Shown: positions 34,388 to 43,256 of the stretch, in pieces
Layout of the letters: each line of letters starts with the position of its first letter
Position numbering within the stretch: position 1 is the first letter of the stretch
Origin: an uncultured Acidocella sp.
Lineage (GTDB): Bacteria > Pseudomonadota > Alphaproteobacteria > Acetobacterales > Acetobacteraceae
NCBI RefSeq assembly: GCF_946222605.1
Contig: NZ_CAMIIE010000007.1
Span: forward strand, 1 to 64,000
Length of the DNA stretch: 64,000 bases
Reading direction: 5' to 3'
Translations under genes and position numbers: made by a program
Notes under the pieces: model-generated
Told to the model about the DNA's origin: nothing
Databases searched by the model: none
What the model saw: only the letters and a program-made list of their open reading frames with translations

Positions 34388-35832
34388 CAGCCCACCGAAC
34401 CTTCCAGAGAAACAGCTAGTAGTTTTTGTGCCTCAACGGCGAATTCCATCGGCAATTCCTTCAGCACATCCTTGCAGAAGCCATTGACGATCAGCCCCAC
34501 CGCATCCTCTTCCGAGAGACCGCGCGAGCGGCAATAGAAAAGCTGGTCCTCGGCGATCTTGGAGGTGGTCGCTTCATGCTCCACTTTCGCCGAGGCGTTG
34601 CGGTTTTCGATATAGGGCACCGTATGCGCGCCGCACTGATCGCCGATCAGCAAGGAATCGCACTGGGTGAAGTTACGCGCACCGGAGGCCCCAGGCAGGA
34701 TTTTCACCTGGCCGCGATAGGTGTTGTTGGATTTCCCGGCGGAAATGCCCTTGGAGATGATCGTGCTGCTGGTGTTCTTGCCGATATGGATCATCTTGGT
34801 GCCGGTATCGGCCTGCTGATGCCCGTTGGTCACGGCAACCGAATAGAACTCACCCACCGAGCCCTCGCCCTGCAGGATGCAGGAGGGATATTTCCAGGTG
34901 ATCGCCGAGCCGGTTTCCACCTGAGTCCAGGAGATCTTTGAATTCTTCCCCCGGCAGGCGCCGCGCTTGGTGACGAAATTATAGATGCCGCCCTTGCCGT
35001 CGGCATCGCCAGGATACCAGTTCTGCACGGTGGAATATTTGATCTTCGCCTCATCCAACGCCACCAGCTCAACCACGGCGGCGTGCAGCTGGTTTTCATC
35101 GCGCATCGGCGCGGTGCAGCCTTCAAGGTAGGAGACGGAGGCCCCCTCCTCGGCGATGATCAGCGTACGTTCAAACTGGCCGGTATTGCGGGCATTGATG
35201 CGGAAATAGGTGGAAAGCTCCATCGGGCATTTCACGCCCTTGGGAATGAAGACGAAACTGCCATCGGAGAACACGGCGGAGTTCAGCGCGGCGAAGTAAT
35301 TATCACCCGCCGGCACCACGGAACCCAGATATTTGCGCACCAGCTCAGGATGTTCGCGCACCGCCTCGGAAATCGGGCAGAAGATCACGCCGGCCTTCGA
35401 AAGGGTCTCGCGGAAGGTGGTGGCGACAGACACACTGTCGAACACCGCATCCACCGCCACACCAGCCAGGGCGGCACGCTCATTCAGCGGGATGCCCAGC
35501 TTCTCATAAGTGCGCAAGAGCTCGGGATCGACCTCATCGAGCGATTTCGGCGCGGCTTTGGCGGGCGCCGCGTAGTAATAGAGATCCTGATAATCGATCG
35601 GCGCATGATGGATGCGCGCCCAGCTCGGCTCTTCCATCTTCAGCCAGGCCTCATAGGCCTTCAGCCGCCATTCCAGCAGCCAGGCGGGCTCGCCTTTCTT
35701 GGCGGAAATCATCCGCACGATGTCGGGGGAGAGCCCTTTCGGGAATTCCTCCATCTCGATCTCGGTGGTGAACCCATATTTATATTTTTGCGCCGCCAGG
35801 TCCTGGATGACGGCATCGGTCGTGCTGGACAT
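34387..35832 (-). CDS. sufB: SufB, Fe-S scaffold protein
   Basis: This 481-residue scaffold builds clusters with SufC and SufD. It has the large beta-helix with KYGFTTEIEMEEFPKGL near the N-terminus, KGVKCPMELSTYFRIN centrally, and the C-terminal EHEATTSKI...FYCRSRGLSEEDA pattern. ATG 35832 is preferred to the TTG two codons upstream that overlaps the regulator's stop. It is the first structural gene after the Rrf2 regulator. Confidence 0.97.
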   Translation of the reverse strand: MSSTTDAVIQDLAAQKYKYGFTTEIEMEEFPKGLSPDIVRMISAKKGEPAWLLEWRLKAYEAWLKMEEPSWARIHHAPIDYQDLYYYAAPAKAAPKSLDEVDPELLRTYEKLGIPLNERAALAGVAVDAVFDSVSVATTFRETLSKAGVIFCPISEAVREHPELVRKYLGSVVPAGDNYFAALNSAVFSDGSFVFIPKGVKCPMELSTYFRINARNTGQFERTLIIAEEGASVSYLEGCTAPMRDENQLHAAVVELVALDEAKIKYSTVQNWYPGDADGKGGIYNFVTKRGACRGKNSKISWTQVETGSAITWKYPSCILQGEGSVGEFYSVAVTNGHQQADTGTKMIHIGKNTSSTIISKGISAGKSNNTYRGQVKILPGASGARNFTQCDSLLIGDQCGAHTVPYIENRNASAKVEHEATTSKIAEDQLFYCRSRGLSEEDAVGLIVNGFCKDVLKELPMEFAVEAQKLLAVSLEGSVG

Positions 35833-35834
35833 GC

Positions 35835-36287
35835 TCAAACAACCTCATTGATCGCGGGTCCCGGTACACGCAGGGCGCGCGGCACGGAGGCCGCGGCCAT
35901 GTCGGCCAGGGAGATGTGAGACAGGGCGCCATGAATGGCGTCATTCACCGGATCCCAGCGCCCGGCCACCGGGCAGAGCGACTGGCTGTCGCACTGGCCA
36001 CTGGCCCCCTCCACGCAGGAGGTAAGGGCGATGGGGCCATCGATGGCGAAAATCACCTCGGAGACCGAAATCTCCGCCAGCGGCCGGCCAAGCCGGTAAC
36101 CGCCGCGGGCACCCCGGGTGGAAACCACCAGCCCCTGCCCGGCCAAAACCTTCAAGACTTTGGCGATGGTCGGCTCCGGTATGCCAGTGCCGGCGGCGAT
36201 GCCGGGTGACGTCTCCACGCCCTCGGCTGTGCCCAAGCGCACCAGCGCGGCCACCGCATAATCGGTCAGGCGTGAGAGTTTCAGCAT
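35835..36287 (-). CDS. Rrf2-family regulator of the suf operon (SufR/IscR-like)
   Basis: This 150-residue DNA-binding protein starts MLKLSRLTDYAVAAL, the Rrf2 winged-helix signature. It has three cysteines, in SCVEGASGQCDSQSLCP near residue 91, that can hold an Fe-S cluster as in IscR. It leads the suf operon and probably senses cluster status to repress it. A perfect inverted repeat lies just upstream over the predicted promoter. ATG 36287 fits the family; the longer frame runs through that operator. Confidence 0.92.
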   Translation of the reverse strand: MLKLSRLTDYAVAALVRLGTAEGVETSPGIAAGTGIPEPTIAKVLKVLAGQGLVVSTRGARGGYRLGRPLAEISVSEVIFAIDGPIALTSCVEGASGQCDSQSLCPVAGRWDPVNDAIHGALSHISLADMAAASVPRALRVPGPAINEVV

Positions 36288-36299
36288 GGCAACCCCGTC

Positions 36300-36338
36300 A
36301 AACAGGACAATTCCAGTCCTGTTTCCCAATTGGGGCAA
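36300..36338 (-). promoter_or_regulatory. suf operon promoter with Rrf2 operator
   Basis: AAACAGGAC and GTCCTGTTT form a perfect 9-bp inverted repeat with a 7-base spacer (36300-36324). Reading on the minus strand, TTGCCC (36338-36333), a 17-base spacer and TGGAAT (36315-36310) could be the -35 and -10 boxes, placing the -10 in the operator spacer. Binding by the Rrf2 protein would block RNA polymerase. The repeat is seen directly; the factor is inferred. Confidence 0.7.
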
Positions 36339-36396
36339 GTCGGGCGCAGCGTCAAGCGCCGGTTACGCAATGTTGCGCTGCATGTAAAGCCGCGGC

Positions 36397-37023
36397 TCAG
36401 CCCAGCCGGTCGATGATCCCCGGCAGGTCGGACGGGTGTTCGGCCCGGGCATCGCCCTGCCCCTCGCCATAGCCCCAGGGGCAGAAAATCGCCGGCAGGC
36501 CCAGCCCGGCGGCGGCTTTCATATCGTTGGCGTGGTCGCCGACCATGATCGCATCCGTCACCTCCAGTGCGGAGAGCACGGCGGCCAGATGGCGCGGGTC
36601 CGGCTTGCGGTAGGGGGTGGAATCCCCACCCAGCACGGCGCCGAAGAAGCGGTTGAGGTCGAGTGCCGCCAAAACCTCGCGGGTGGCATGCATCGGCTTG
36701 TTGGTGCAGATACCGAGCGGCCGGCCCTGCGCCCGCAGCGCCTCCAAGGCCGGGATGATGCCGTCATAAATCACCGTATGCTTCACCGGATCGACGCCAT
36801 AAAGCGCCATGAAGCGCTCCAGCTGGGCGGGTTGGGCCGGCTGGCCGTAAAACGCAAAAGCGCGTTCGACCAGCACCTTGGCGCCGTCGCCGATCATGCC
36901 ATGCACCGTCTCCAAGCTCAAAGCCGGGTGGCCGGCCTCGGTGATGACAACATTCAGCTTGGCGGCGATGTCCGGCGCCGCGTCGATCAAGGTGCCATCC
37001 AGATCGAAGATCACCGCGCGCAT
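36397..37023 (-). CDS. gph: HAD-family phosphatase, phosphoglycolate phosphatase-like
   Basis: This 208-residue HAD hydrolase has motif I FDLDGTLID at residues 5-13, motif II CTNKP near 106, the lysine in RKPDP near 140 and motif IV VGDHANDMKAA near 162. Similarity to phosphoglycolate phosphatases is good, but other small phosphoesters are possible. It is transcribed away from glmS. Its end lies about 60 bases before the suf promoter region, with no clear terminator. Confidence 0.85.
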   Translation of the reverse strand: MRAVIFDLDGTLIDAAPDIAAKLNVVITEAGHPALSLETVHGMIGDGAKVLVERAFAFYGQPAQPAQLERFMALYGVDPVKHTVIYDGIIPALEALRAQGRPLGICTNKPMHATREVLAALDLNRFFGAVLGGDSTPYRKPDPRHLAAVLSALEVTDAIMVGDHANDMKAAAGLGLPAIFCPWGYGEGQGDARAEHPSDLPGIIDRLG

Positions 37024-37120
37024 GAAATACTCCGTCGTATTATTTGATTCTCCTGTCCTTTGACATAAACCGCCCGCCAGGGCTACCGCAGATGCGAGAT
37101 CACAGAGAGGTTACAGGCGC

Positions 37121-38938
37121 ATGTGCGGAATCGTTGGTGTTGTGGGTCATGCCGAAGCCGCCCCCTTGCTGCTGGGCGGGCTGCAGCGCCTGGAATATCG
37201 CGGCTATGATTCCGCCGGCATCGCCACCCTGGTTAACGGCCATATCGACCGGCGCCGGGCCGAGGGCAAGCTGAAGAACCTGGCCGGGGTGCTGGAAGCG
37301 GAGCCGCTGGCGGGCACCACCGGCATCGGCCATACGCGCTGGGCGACGCATGGCGCGCCGACCGTCGGCAACGCCCATCCGCACGCCACCGCCCGGGTGG
37401 CGGTGGTGCATAACGGCATCATCGAAAACCATGCCGCGCTGCGCACGGAGCTGGAGGGCAAGGGCCAGAGCTTTGTCACCGAGACCGATACGGAAGTGGT
37501 GGCGCAGCTGGTGGATTACCTGCTGCAAACCGGCCTGCCCCCCATCGAGGCCGCCTCCCAGGCCTTCGCCCGGCTGGAGGGCGCCTATGCGCTGGCGCTG
37601 ATCTTCGCCGGGCATCAGGATCTGGTGATCGGCGCCCAGCGTGGCGCGCCGCTGGCGGTGGGGTTCGGGGCGGAGGAGATGTATCTCGGCTCCGACGCGC
37701 TGGCCCTGGCGCCGCTGACCCGCGAGATCGCCTATCTGGAAGATGGCGACTGGGTGGTGGTGACCGCCAAGGGCGCCACCTTCCATGACGAGCATAACCA
37801 TGTGGTGCTGCGCCAGAAGAAGCTGACGGCGCTGACCGGAGCGGCCATCGGCAAGGGCAATTTCCGGCATTTCATGGAGAAGGAGCTGCATGAGCATCCG
37901 GTGGTGATCGGCGATGTGCTGCACCGCATGCTGGAGGGGGAAGCCCCGCGCCTGCCCGCTTTGCCCTTCGACCTCGCCGGCATCAAGCGCATCACCATGA
38001 GCGCCTGTGGCTCCGCCTTCTATGCCGGGCTGACCGCGAAATTCTGGCTGGAGAACCTCGCCCGGGTGCCGGTGGAGGCGGATGTGGCCAGCGAATTCCG
38101 CTATCGCGCCCCGCCGATGGAGGCTGGCGGGCTGGGGCTGCTGGTCAGCCAGAGCGGCGAGACCGCCGATACGCTGGCGGCTTTGCGCTATATGAAGGCC
38201 GAGGGGCAGAAGATCCTCTCGGTGCTGAATGTGCCGGAGAGCACCATGGCGCGCGAAAGCGACGCGATTCTGGAGACCATCGCCGGGCCGGAGATCGGTG
38301 TGGCCAGCACCAAGGCCTTCACCGCGCAGATGACCACGCTGGCGGTGTTCGCCCTGGCCCTGGCCCGCGCCAAGGGCACACAGGGCGAGGCCGAGATTGC
38401 CCGGCTGGCCGCCGCCTTGCTGGAAGTGCCGGCGAAAGCCGCCGAAATCCTCGCCAATGAGGCGCCGATCCAGAAGCTGGCAGCGCGCATAGCCGAGGCG
38501 CGGGACGTGCTCTATCTCGGCCGCGGCGGGTGCTTTCCCATCGCGCTGGAGGGCGCGCTGAAGCTGAAGGAAATCTCCTATATCCATGCCGAGGGCTATG
38601 CGGCGGGCGAGATGAAGCACGGGCCGATCGCGCTGATCGACAAATCCGTGCCGGTGATCGCGATCTGCCCCTCCGGGCCGCTCTTTGAGAAAACCGCCTC
38701 GAATTTGCAGGAGGCGGCGGCGCGGGGCGGGCAGATCGTGGTGTTCTCGGATGCGGACGGCGCCTCCAAGCTGGCGCCGATCGCGGCGGAGACGATTTTG
38801 CTGCCCCCCATCGACCCGTTCGCGGCCCCCATCCTGCACGCGATTCCGGTGCAGATGCTGGCCTATCATGTCGCGGTGCTGAAAGGCACGGATGTGGACC
38901 AGCCGCGCAACCTGGCGAAATCCGTCACGGTGGAGTGA
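37121..38938 (+). CDS. glmS: Glucosamine-6-phosphate synthase
   Basis: This 605-residue enzyme makes glucosamine-6-phosphate from fructose-6-phosphate and glutamine for cell-wall precursors. Cys2 (MCGIVGVVG) is the glutaminase nucleophile. GIGHTRWATHGAPT is near residue 67. Two SIS sugar-isomerase domains follow, and the C-terminus ends QPRNLAKSVTVE. A GAGAGG lies a little upstream of the ATG, and TTGACA at 37060-37065 may be its -35 box. Confidence 0.97.
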   Translation: MCGIVGVVGHAEAAPLLLGGLQRLEYRGYDSAGIATLVNGHIDRRRAEGKLKNLAGVLEAEPLAGTTGIGHTRWATHGAPTVGNAHPHATARVAVVHNGIIENHAALRTELEGKGQSFVTETDTEVVAQLVDYLLQTGLPPIEAASQAFARLEGAYALALIFAGHQDLVIGAQRGAPLAVGFGAEEMYLGSDALALAPLTREIAYLEDGDWVVVTAKGATFHDEHNHVVLRQKKLTALTGAAIGKGNFRHFMEKELHEHPVVIGDVLHRMLEGEAPRLPALPFDLAGIKRITMSACGSAFYAGLTAKFWLENLARVPVEADVASEFRYRAPPMEAGGLGLLVSQSGETADTLAALRYMKAEGQKILSVLNVPESTMARESDAILETIAGPEIGVASTKAFTAQMTTLAVFALALARAKGTQGEAEIARLAAALLEVPAKAAEILANEAPIQKLAARIAEARDVLYLGRGGCFPIALEGALKLKEISYIHAEGYAAGEMKHGPIALIDKSVPVIAICPSGPLFEKTASNLQEAAARGGQIVVFSDADGASKLAPIAAETILLPPIDPFAAPILHAIPVQMLAYHVAVLKGTDVDQPRNLAKSVTVE

Positions 38939-39106
38939 CGGACCGGCAAGCGGATCGATTTATGAATTCTGAAAATTCGCGGCGATGCAGCGGATTTTCA
39001 CCCTCCGCTTACCGGGAATAAAATTTGGCAAGATTGTGTTTTTGCGTTTGATGCCGGACGCGAATTCCGCCTATGGTTGCTCATCCGAGAACAAAGGGTG
39101 GGAACG

Positions 39107-39322
39107 ATGAAACAGCTCCACACACTCTCTGCCGCTTCCCGGATTGTCGCGCTGAAGACCCAGCTTGCTGGCGCCGGCAGTCACGCGCAGGAACGTATCT
39201 ATATCGAAGATGGCTGGGTGTTTCGCGAACATCACGGCAAATATGTCGAATGTATCTGCCGGAGCGATGAAATCGTGAAACCGGCGGACGGGCCGCAAAG
39301 CCTGCGTACCGGCCGGGGCTGA
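39107..39322 (+). CDS. Small unknown protein (71 residues)
   Basis: ATG 39107 follows AAAGGGTGGGA, an acceptable ribosome site. The product has a Lys/Gln/His-rich start, then RIYIEDGWVFREHHGKYVE and CICRSDE. No domain is recognised. It has no signal peptide or membrane helix. The 168 bases upstream include an AT-rich patch (ATAAAATTTGG at about 39018) that could hold its promoter. The opposite strand is also open, so the call is tentative. Confidence 0.45.
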   Translation: MKQLHTLSAASRIVALKTQLAGAGSHAQERIYIEDGWVFREHHGKYVECICRSDEIVKPADGPQSLRTGRG

Positions 39323-39349
39323 CCCGGCCGAAACCCGGCGCGCGAGCGC

Positions 39350-39673
39350 TTATTCCCCTGTCGGTTGTTTGGTGGTGCCGCCTGGCCCGGCGATGGGGAC
39401 GGGCGAGCCGATCGTCGCGGTCGGGTGCAGGGCAATTTGCGGCAGGGTCGGGTTATTCGGCAGGGTTGGCTGGCTGCCGGCGGGCTTGTGCGCTTCTTTC
39501 GGCGCCGGCGCGCTGCTGGGCGGCTTCGCCAAGCCGGGTTGAACCACCGAGCTGTTGGGGTTCTGCGTGATCGTCGCCGTGCCAGTCGCGGCGCTCTGCG
39601 CCAGGGCGGCGCTGCCCAGCCCCATCGCCATCATCAGTCCCAGAGACGATCTTCCCAACGACAACCGGACCAT
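39350..39673 (-). CDS. Small secreted proline-rich protein
   Basis: This 107-residue product has a clear signal peptide, with a hydrophobic core around LGLMMAMGLGSAALAQ and cleavage expected after ALA near residue 25. The mature part is rich in Pro, Thr, Ser and Asn and probably disordered. I do not recognise a family. It lies convergent to the 71-residue gene and divergent from fdhD. Confidence 0.6.
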   Translation of the reverse strand: MVRLSLGRSSLGLMMAMGLGSAALAQSAATGTATITQNPNSSVVQPGLAKPPSSAPAPKEAHKPAGSQPTLPNNPTLPQIALHPTATIGSPVPIAGPGGTTKQPTGE

Positions 39674-39779
39674 CGCACGCTCCTTACCTCTCGGTCATCT
39701 GAGATATAGGCACAGACCGGCGGATTTTCATATGCGCCAACCGGTTATGTTTGCGTATCGGCCTGGCTTGCGGCGCCTC

Positions 39780-39807
39780 TTGCGCTTTCACCGTCACACC
39801 CTAATTT
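39780..39807 (+). promoter_or_regulatory. Candidate fdhD promoter, leaderless type
   Basis: TTGCGC (39780-39785), 16 bases, then TAATTT (39802-39807), ending six bases before the ATG. No ribosome site is present between the -10 box and the start. Confidence 0.45.
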
Positions 39808-39813
39808 GCCGCC

Positions 39814-40623
39814 ATGGCGCCTCCCCTTCCCCCGGTTTCGTGCAGCTGGCCGGCCCAGCGCCTGGCTGAGGGAGAGCCCCCCCAAGCGGTGGCGCGGCAA
39901 CTGGCGGAAGAGACGCCGATCAGCCTCAGCTACAATACCATGCGCCATGCGGTGATGATGGCCACGGCCCGGGATATCGAGGATTTTTGTGTCGGATTCT
40001 CGTTGACGGAGGGCATTGTGACGCGGGCCGAGGAGATCCGCTCCATCGCCCTGACCGCCGGCCCGGAGGGGATCACGGCCGATCTGCGCATCCCGGCCGA
40101 AGCCTTTCATAACTTGATGCAGGCGGCGCGGCGCACCGTCGTCGGCCGCACCGGCTGCGGCGTTTGCGGGGTGGAGGATGCGGGCCAGATTTTGCGGCCC
40201 TTGCCCCACCTGCCGGATGGCCCGGCGGCATCGCTGGCCGCGATCCGCCATGCGTTGGGCACGCTGGAGGCGCATCAGGCGCTGAACCGCGACGTGCATA
40301 TGGTGCATGGCGCCGCCTGGTGCGGGCCGGACGGGGAAATCAGGCTGATCCGCGAGGATGTCGGCCGGCATAATGCGCTGGACAAGCTGATCGGGGCGGG
40401 GATGCGCGGCGGGGTCGATTTCGCCGATGGATTCTGCCTGCTGACCTCGCGCTGCTCTTACGAGATGGTGCAGAAGGCGGTGATTGCCGGGATGCGCATA
40501 ATTGTGGCGATTTCCGCGCCCACCGGGCTGGCGCTGCGAGTGGCGGCGCAGGCGGGGCTGACGGTGCTGGCGATCGCGCGGCGCGACGGCCAGATTTTGT
40601 TCACGGGAAATATAGCGGAATAA
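39814..40623 (+). CDS. fdhD: Formate dehydrogenase accessory sulfurtransferase FdhD
   Basis: This 269-residue protein transfers sulfur from a cysteine desulfurase to the molybdenum cofactor of formate dehydrogenase. The catalytic-loop cysteines are Cys115 and Cys118 in RTGCGVCG. EETPISLSYN near residue 31 and REDVGRHNALDKL near residue 184 are family landmarks. No formate dehydrogenase gene is in the window, so its client is encoded elsewhere. Confidence 0.94.
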   Translation: MAPPLPPVSCSWPAQRLAEGEPPQAVARQLAEETPISLSYNTMRHAVMMATARDIEDFCVGFSLTEGIVTRAEEIRSIALTAGPEGITADLRIPAEAFHNLMQAARRTVVGRTGCGVCGVEDAGQILRPLPHLPDGPAASLAAIRHALGTLEAHQALNRDVHMVHGAAWCGPDGEIRLIREDVGRHNALDKLIGAGMRGGVDFADGFCLLTSRCSYEMVQKAVIAGMRIIVAISAPTGLALRVAAQAGLTVLAIARRDGQILFTGNIAE

Positions 40624-40711
40624 AGCTGTTTGGCGCCGCTTTTCTGAATATTGGGCGGGATGAGAATGCCCCGTCCCAACAAGACTGTCCGGCTCTGCGG
40701 CGTGTGATATC

Positions 40712-40736
40712 GGCATAACTTTTATAACTTTATGCC
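40712..40736. promoter_or_regulatory. Interrupted palindrome GGCATAA-N11-TTATGCC
   Basis: Perfect 7-bp arms flank an AT-rich spacer containing TATAAC. It sits 66 bases before the IalB-like gene and could be an operator surrounding a -10 box. No regulator can be named. Confidence 0.4.
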
Positions 40737-40802
40737 ATGGCTTTGGAAACGGTAATCAGGTCCGGCTTTCATGTGGGCGGCGTTTGTTTTAAATGCTCGC
40801 CC

Positions 40803-41300
40803 ATGAAGAGATTGCTCGTCACCTCCCTGCTCGCTTTGCTCCCCGCCACCGCCCTGGCCGCCGGCCCGACCGCCCTTGGCCCCAATGGCGGCAAATATGG
40901 CGACTGGACAGCCGCCACCTATGGTAGCGGGGCGGCGAAGATCTGCTATGCCTTCACCATTGTGCACAGCGCCAAGCCGGCGATCGCCTCGCGCGGCAAG
41001 GTGATGCTGACGGTGACCAACCGCAAGGGCTCGGCCAACGAGGTCTCGGTGACCGCCGGCTATGATTACCCCAAGGACGCCAAGGTGAAGCTGACCGTCG
41101 GCCCCCAGGATTTCGGTTTCTATACCCAGAAGAATGTCGCCTTCACCGCCGATGGTGCGAAAGCCGTGGCCGCGTTCAAGGCCGGCAATGACGCGGTCGT
41201 CACCAGCCCCGGGCCGAAGGGCAAGATCACCGTCACCGACCAGTTCTCCCTCTCCGGCTTCTCCGCCGCCTACAAGGCGATATCAGACGCATGTCAGTGA
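40803..41300 (+). CDS. IalB-family (invasion-associated locus B) periplasmic protein
   Basis: This 165-residue protein has a signal peptide (KRLLVTSLLALLPATALA), then a beta-rich domain with YGDWTA and ICYAFTIVHS, which matches the usual GDW...CY start of IalB-like domains. ATG 40803 is used because the signal peptide starts there. Its end overlaps rlmN by ten bases. IalB-like proteins are common in alphaproteobacterial periplasms, and no virulence role is implied. Confidence 0.8.
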   Translation: MKRLLVTSLLALLPATALAAGPTALGPNGGKYGDWTAATYGSGAAKICYAFTIVHSAKPAIASRGKVMLTVTNRKGSANEVSVTAGYDYPKDAKVKLTVGPQDFGFYTQKNVAFTADGAKAVAAFKAGNDAVVTSPGPKGKITVTDQFSLSGFSAAYKAISDACQ

Positions 41301-42463
41301 CACTCGACCTCACCGCCGCTGAACGCGAGCGGATACTCGCCAAGGCGGCGCATTTCTCGCCGCCGCCGCATATCTTGCCGGATGGGCGGCGGGATCTGGT
41401 CGGGCTGTCGCGCGAGGAGCTGCTGGAGGAGGTGGAGGCGTTCGGCGAGAAGCCGTTCCGCGCCAAGCAGCTCTGGCACTGGATCTATCATCAGGGCGTG
41501 CGGGACTTCTCCGCGATGTCCAACATCGCCAAGCCCTTGCAGGAGAAGCTGGCGCAGCGTTTCGTCATCGGCCGGCCGGAGGTGGCGACCGACCAGCTCT
41601 CCAAGGACGAGACCCGTAAATTCCTGTTCCGCTTCCGCGACCATGAGGCGGTTGAGACGGTCTATATTCCGGATCGCCAGGAGGATCGCGGCGCGGTCTG
41701 CCTCTCCTCCCAGGTCGGCTGCACCCTCTCCTGCCGCTTCTGCCATACCGGCACGCAGCGCCTCTCGCGCAACCTCTCGGCGGCGGAGATCGTCGGCCAG
41801 TTCATGGCGGCGCGCGATGCCTATGGCGAATGGCCGAGCCCGCGCGGGGAGACGCCGCGCCTGCTCTCCACCATCGTGCTGATGGGCATGGGCGAGCCGC
41901 TTTATAATTACGAGAATGTCGCCAAGGCGATGAAGATCATCATGGATGGCGAGGGCATCGCGCTCTCGCGCCGGCGCATCACCCTCTCCACCTCCGGCGT
42001 GGTGCCGATGATGGACCGGGCCGGCGAGGAGCTGGGGGTGAACCTGGCCGTGTCGCTGCATGCGGTGCGCGATGATCTGCGTGACGAGCTGGTGCCGCTG
42101 AACCGCAAATACCCGATCAAGGAGCTGATCGCGGCCTGCCATCGCTATCCCAGCGCCTCCAATGCGCGGCGCATCACGTTTGAATATGTGATGCTGCGCG
42201 GGGTGAATGATTCCGAGGCCGAGGCGCATGAGCTGGTGCGGCTGATCGCCGGGCTGCCGGCGAAGGTGAACCTGATCCCCTTCAACCCCTGGCCGGGCTC
42301 CGCTTATCAGCCGAGCACGCCCGAGGCGCTGAAGAAATTCGCCAATATCGTGATGCAGGCCGGCTATGCCTCGCCCATCCGCGCCCCGCGCGGGCGCGAT
42401 ATTCTGGCGGCGTGCGGGCAGTTGAAGAGCGAAGTCGAGACGCAACAGAACGCCGCCGAGTAG
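41291..42463 (+). CDS. rlmN: Dual-specificity 23S rRNA/tRNA adenine-C2 methyltransferase
   Basis: This 390-residue radical-SAM enzyme methylates A2503 of 23S rRNA (and a tRNA adenosine). The 4Fe-4S cysteines are Cys144, Cys148 and Cys151 in GCTLSCRFC. The accessory helical N-terminal domain includes PFRAKQLWHWIYHQGV. The C-terminal conserved cysteine lies in AACGQL. It overlaps the IalB-like gene and is probably co-transcribed with it. Confidence 0.96.
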   Translation: MSVTLDLTAAERERILAKAAHFSPPPHILPDGRRDLVGLSREELLEEVEAFGEKPFRAKQLWHWIYHQGVRDFSAMSNIAKPLQEKLAQRFVIGRPEVATDQLSKDETRKFLFRFRDHEAVETVYIPDRQEDRGAVCLSSQVGCTLSCRFCHTGTQRLSRNLSAAEIVGQFMAARDAYGEWPSPRGETPRLLSTIVLMGMGEPLYNYENVAKAMKIIMDGEGIALSRRRITLSTSGVVPMMDRAGEELGVNLAVSLHAVRDDLRDELVPLNRKYPIKELIAACHRYPSASNARRITFEYVMLRGVNDSEAEAHELVRLIAGLPAKVNLIPFNPWPGSAYQPSTPEALKKFANIVMQAGYASPIRAPRGRDILAACGQLKSEVETQQNAAE

Positions 42464-42477
42464 GCGCGGCGAAAGAC

Positions 42478-42523
42478 ATGGGGGCTTTTTGAAAAAAGCC
42501 CCCATACCCCCAAAAACTTTTGG
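42478..42523 (-). repeat. 3' stem-loop repeat, family 1, copy A
   Basis: On the minus strand the header CCAAAAGTTTTTGGGGG is followed by a perfect 13-bp stem with arms at 42493-42505 and 42478-42490. It lies 18 bases after the stop of the minus-strand lipoprotein gene and between convergent genes. Confidence 0.85.
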
Positions 42524-42540
42524 CTACCGTACGCGGGTGG

Positions 42541-43038
42541 TTACGCCGCCGGTGTGCCAGGCACGCCGGGGGGCGGGATGGGCTGGACAGGTTCGGGCGG
42601 GCGGGTTTCTACCGCACTCGGCGTTGCCCCCATAGCCGGCGCGGCCGGGGTGTTCGGCGGGGGGGATTCCAGGCAGCCGCGCACCGTGTTGGCGCAATAG
42701 GCATCCACCGCCGCCACTGCGTTTTTCTCGCCGACATAGCGCACGGATGTGACTTTGCCGTCATCCACCCGGAAAATCGTATGGCAATAGCCGCCATAGG
42801 ATTTGCTGATGCCGCCGATCAGCGGAATGGTGAGCCCGGTCGAGCTGGTCGAGGTCGCGTAATAGGTCAGAATATCGGTGCCGCCGAAGCTGGCTTTCTC
42901 ATCCGGCACCCCCGCGCAGGTCTCCAGCTGTAATTCCGTGAGCCCGACCAGCTGGTGCTGCGCCTTCAGCGCCACCCGCGAATCATTCACCGCGCAGCCG
43001 CCCAGGCCCAGCAATGTCAGCAAAATCAGACGCCGCAT
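42541..43038 (-). CDS. Small lipoprotein of unknown function
   Basis: This 165-residue protein has a short lipoprotein signal (RRLILLTLLGLGGC). The central part (LKAQHQLVGLTELQLETCAGVPDEK, split) resembles small outer-membrane-assembly-like lipoprotein domains. The C-terminal 40 residues are Pro/Ala/Thr-rich. Four cysteines besides the lipid cysteine are present, consistent with a periplasmic location. Function unknown. Confidence 0.72.
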   Translation of the reverse strand: MRRLILLTLLGLGGCAVNDSRVALKAQHQLVGLTELQLETCAGVPDEKASFGGTDILTYYATSTSSTGLTIPLIGGISKSYGGYCHTIFRVDDGKVTSVRYVGEKNAVAAVDAYCANTVRGCLESPPPNTPAAPAMGATPSAVETRPPEPVQPIPPPGVPGTPAA

Positions 43039-43256
43039 GAAGATCCTTTCCTTGCCGTATGGGTTTGCTTAACCAAGCCATCCGCGCCCGCCCACAACCA
43101 AAACATGAAGATGAGATAAGGCGTCACCACCCCGCAACGCCCCCTGCGCCGCAACATAAGCTTACCTTTGGAAAGCCTTATTTTCGCTTGAACATGGTCA
43201 TCTTCTCCCGACATCTCCGGCTGAGGATGGCCAAAGCGAAGACAGGAGAACGAGAT

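Noticed and set aside
39071..39298. Minus-strand 75-codon frame opposite the 71-residue gene
   Set aside because: It lacks a ribosome site and has less protein-like composition than the plus-strand frame, although the choice is not certain.
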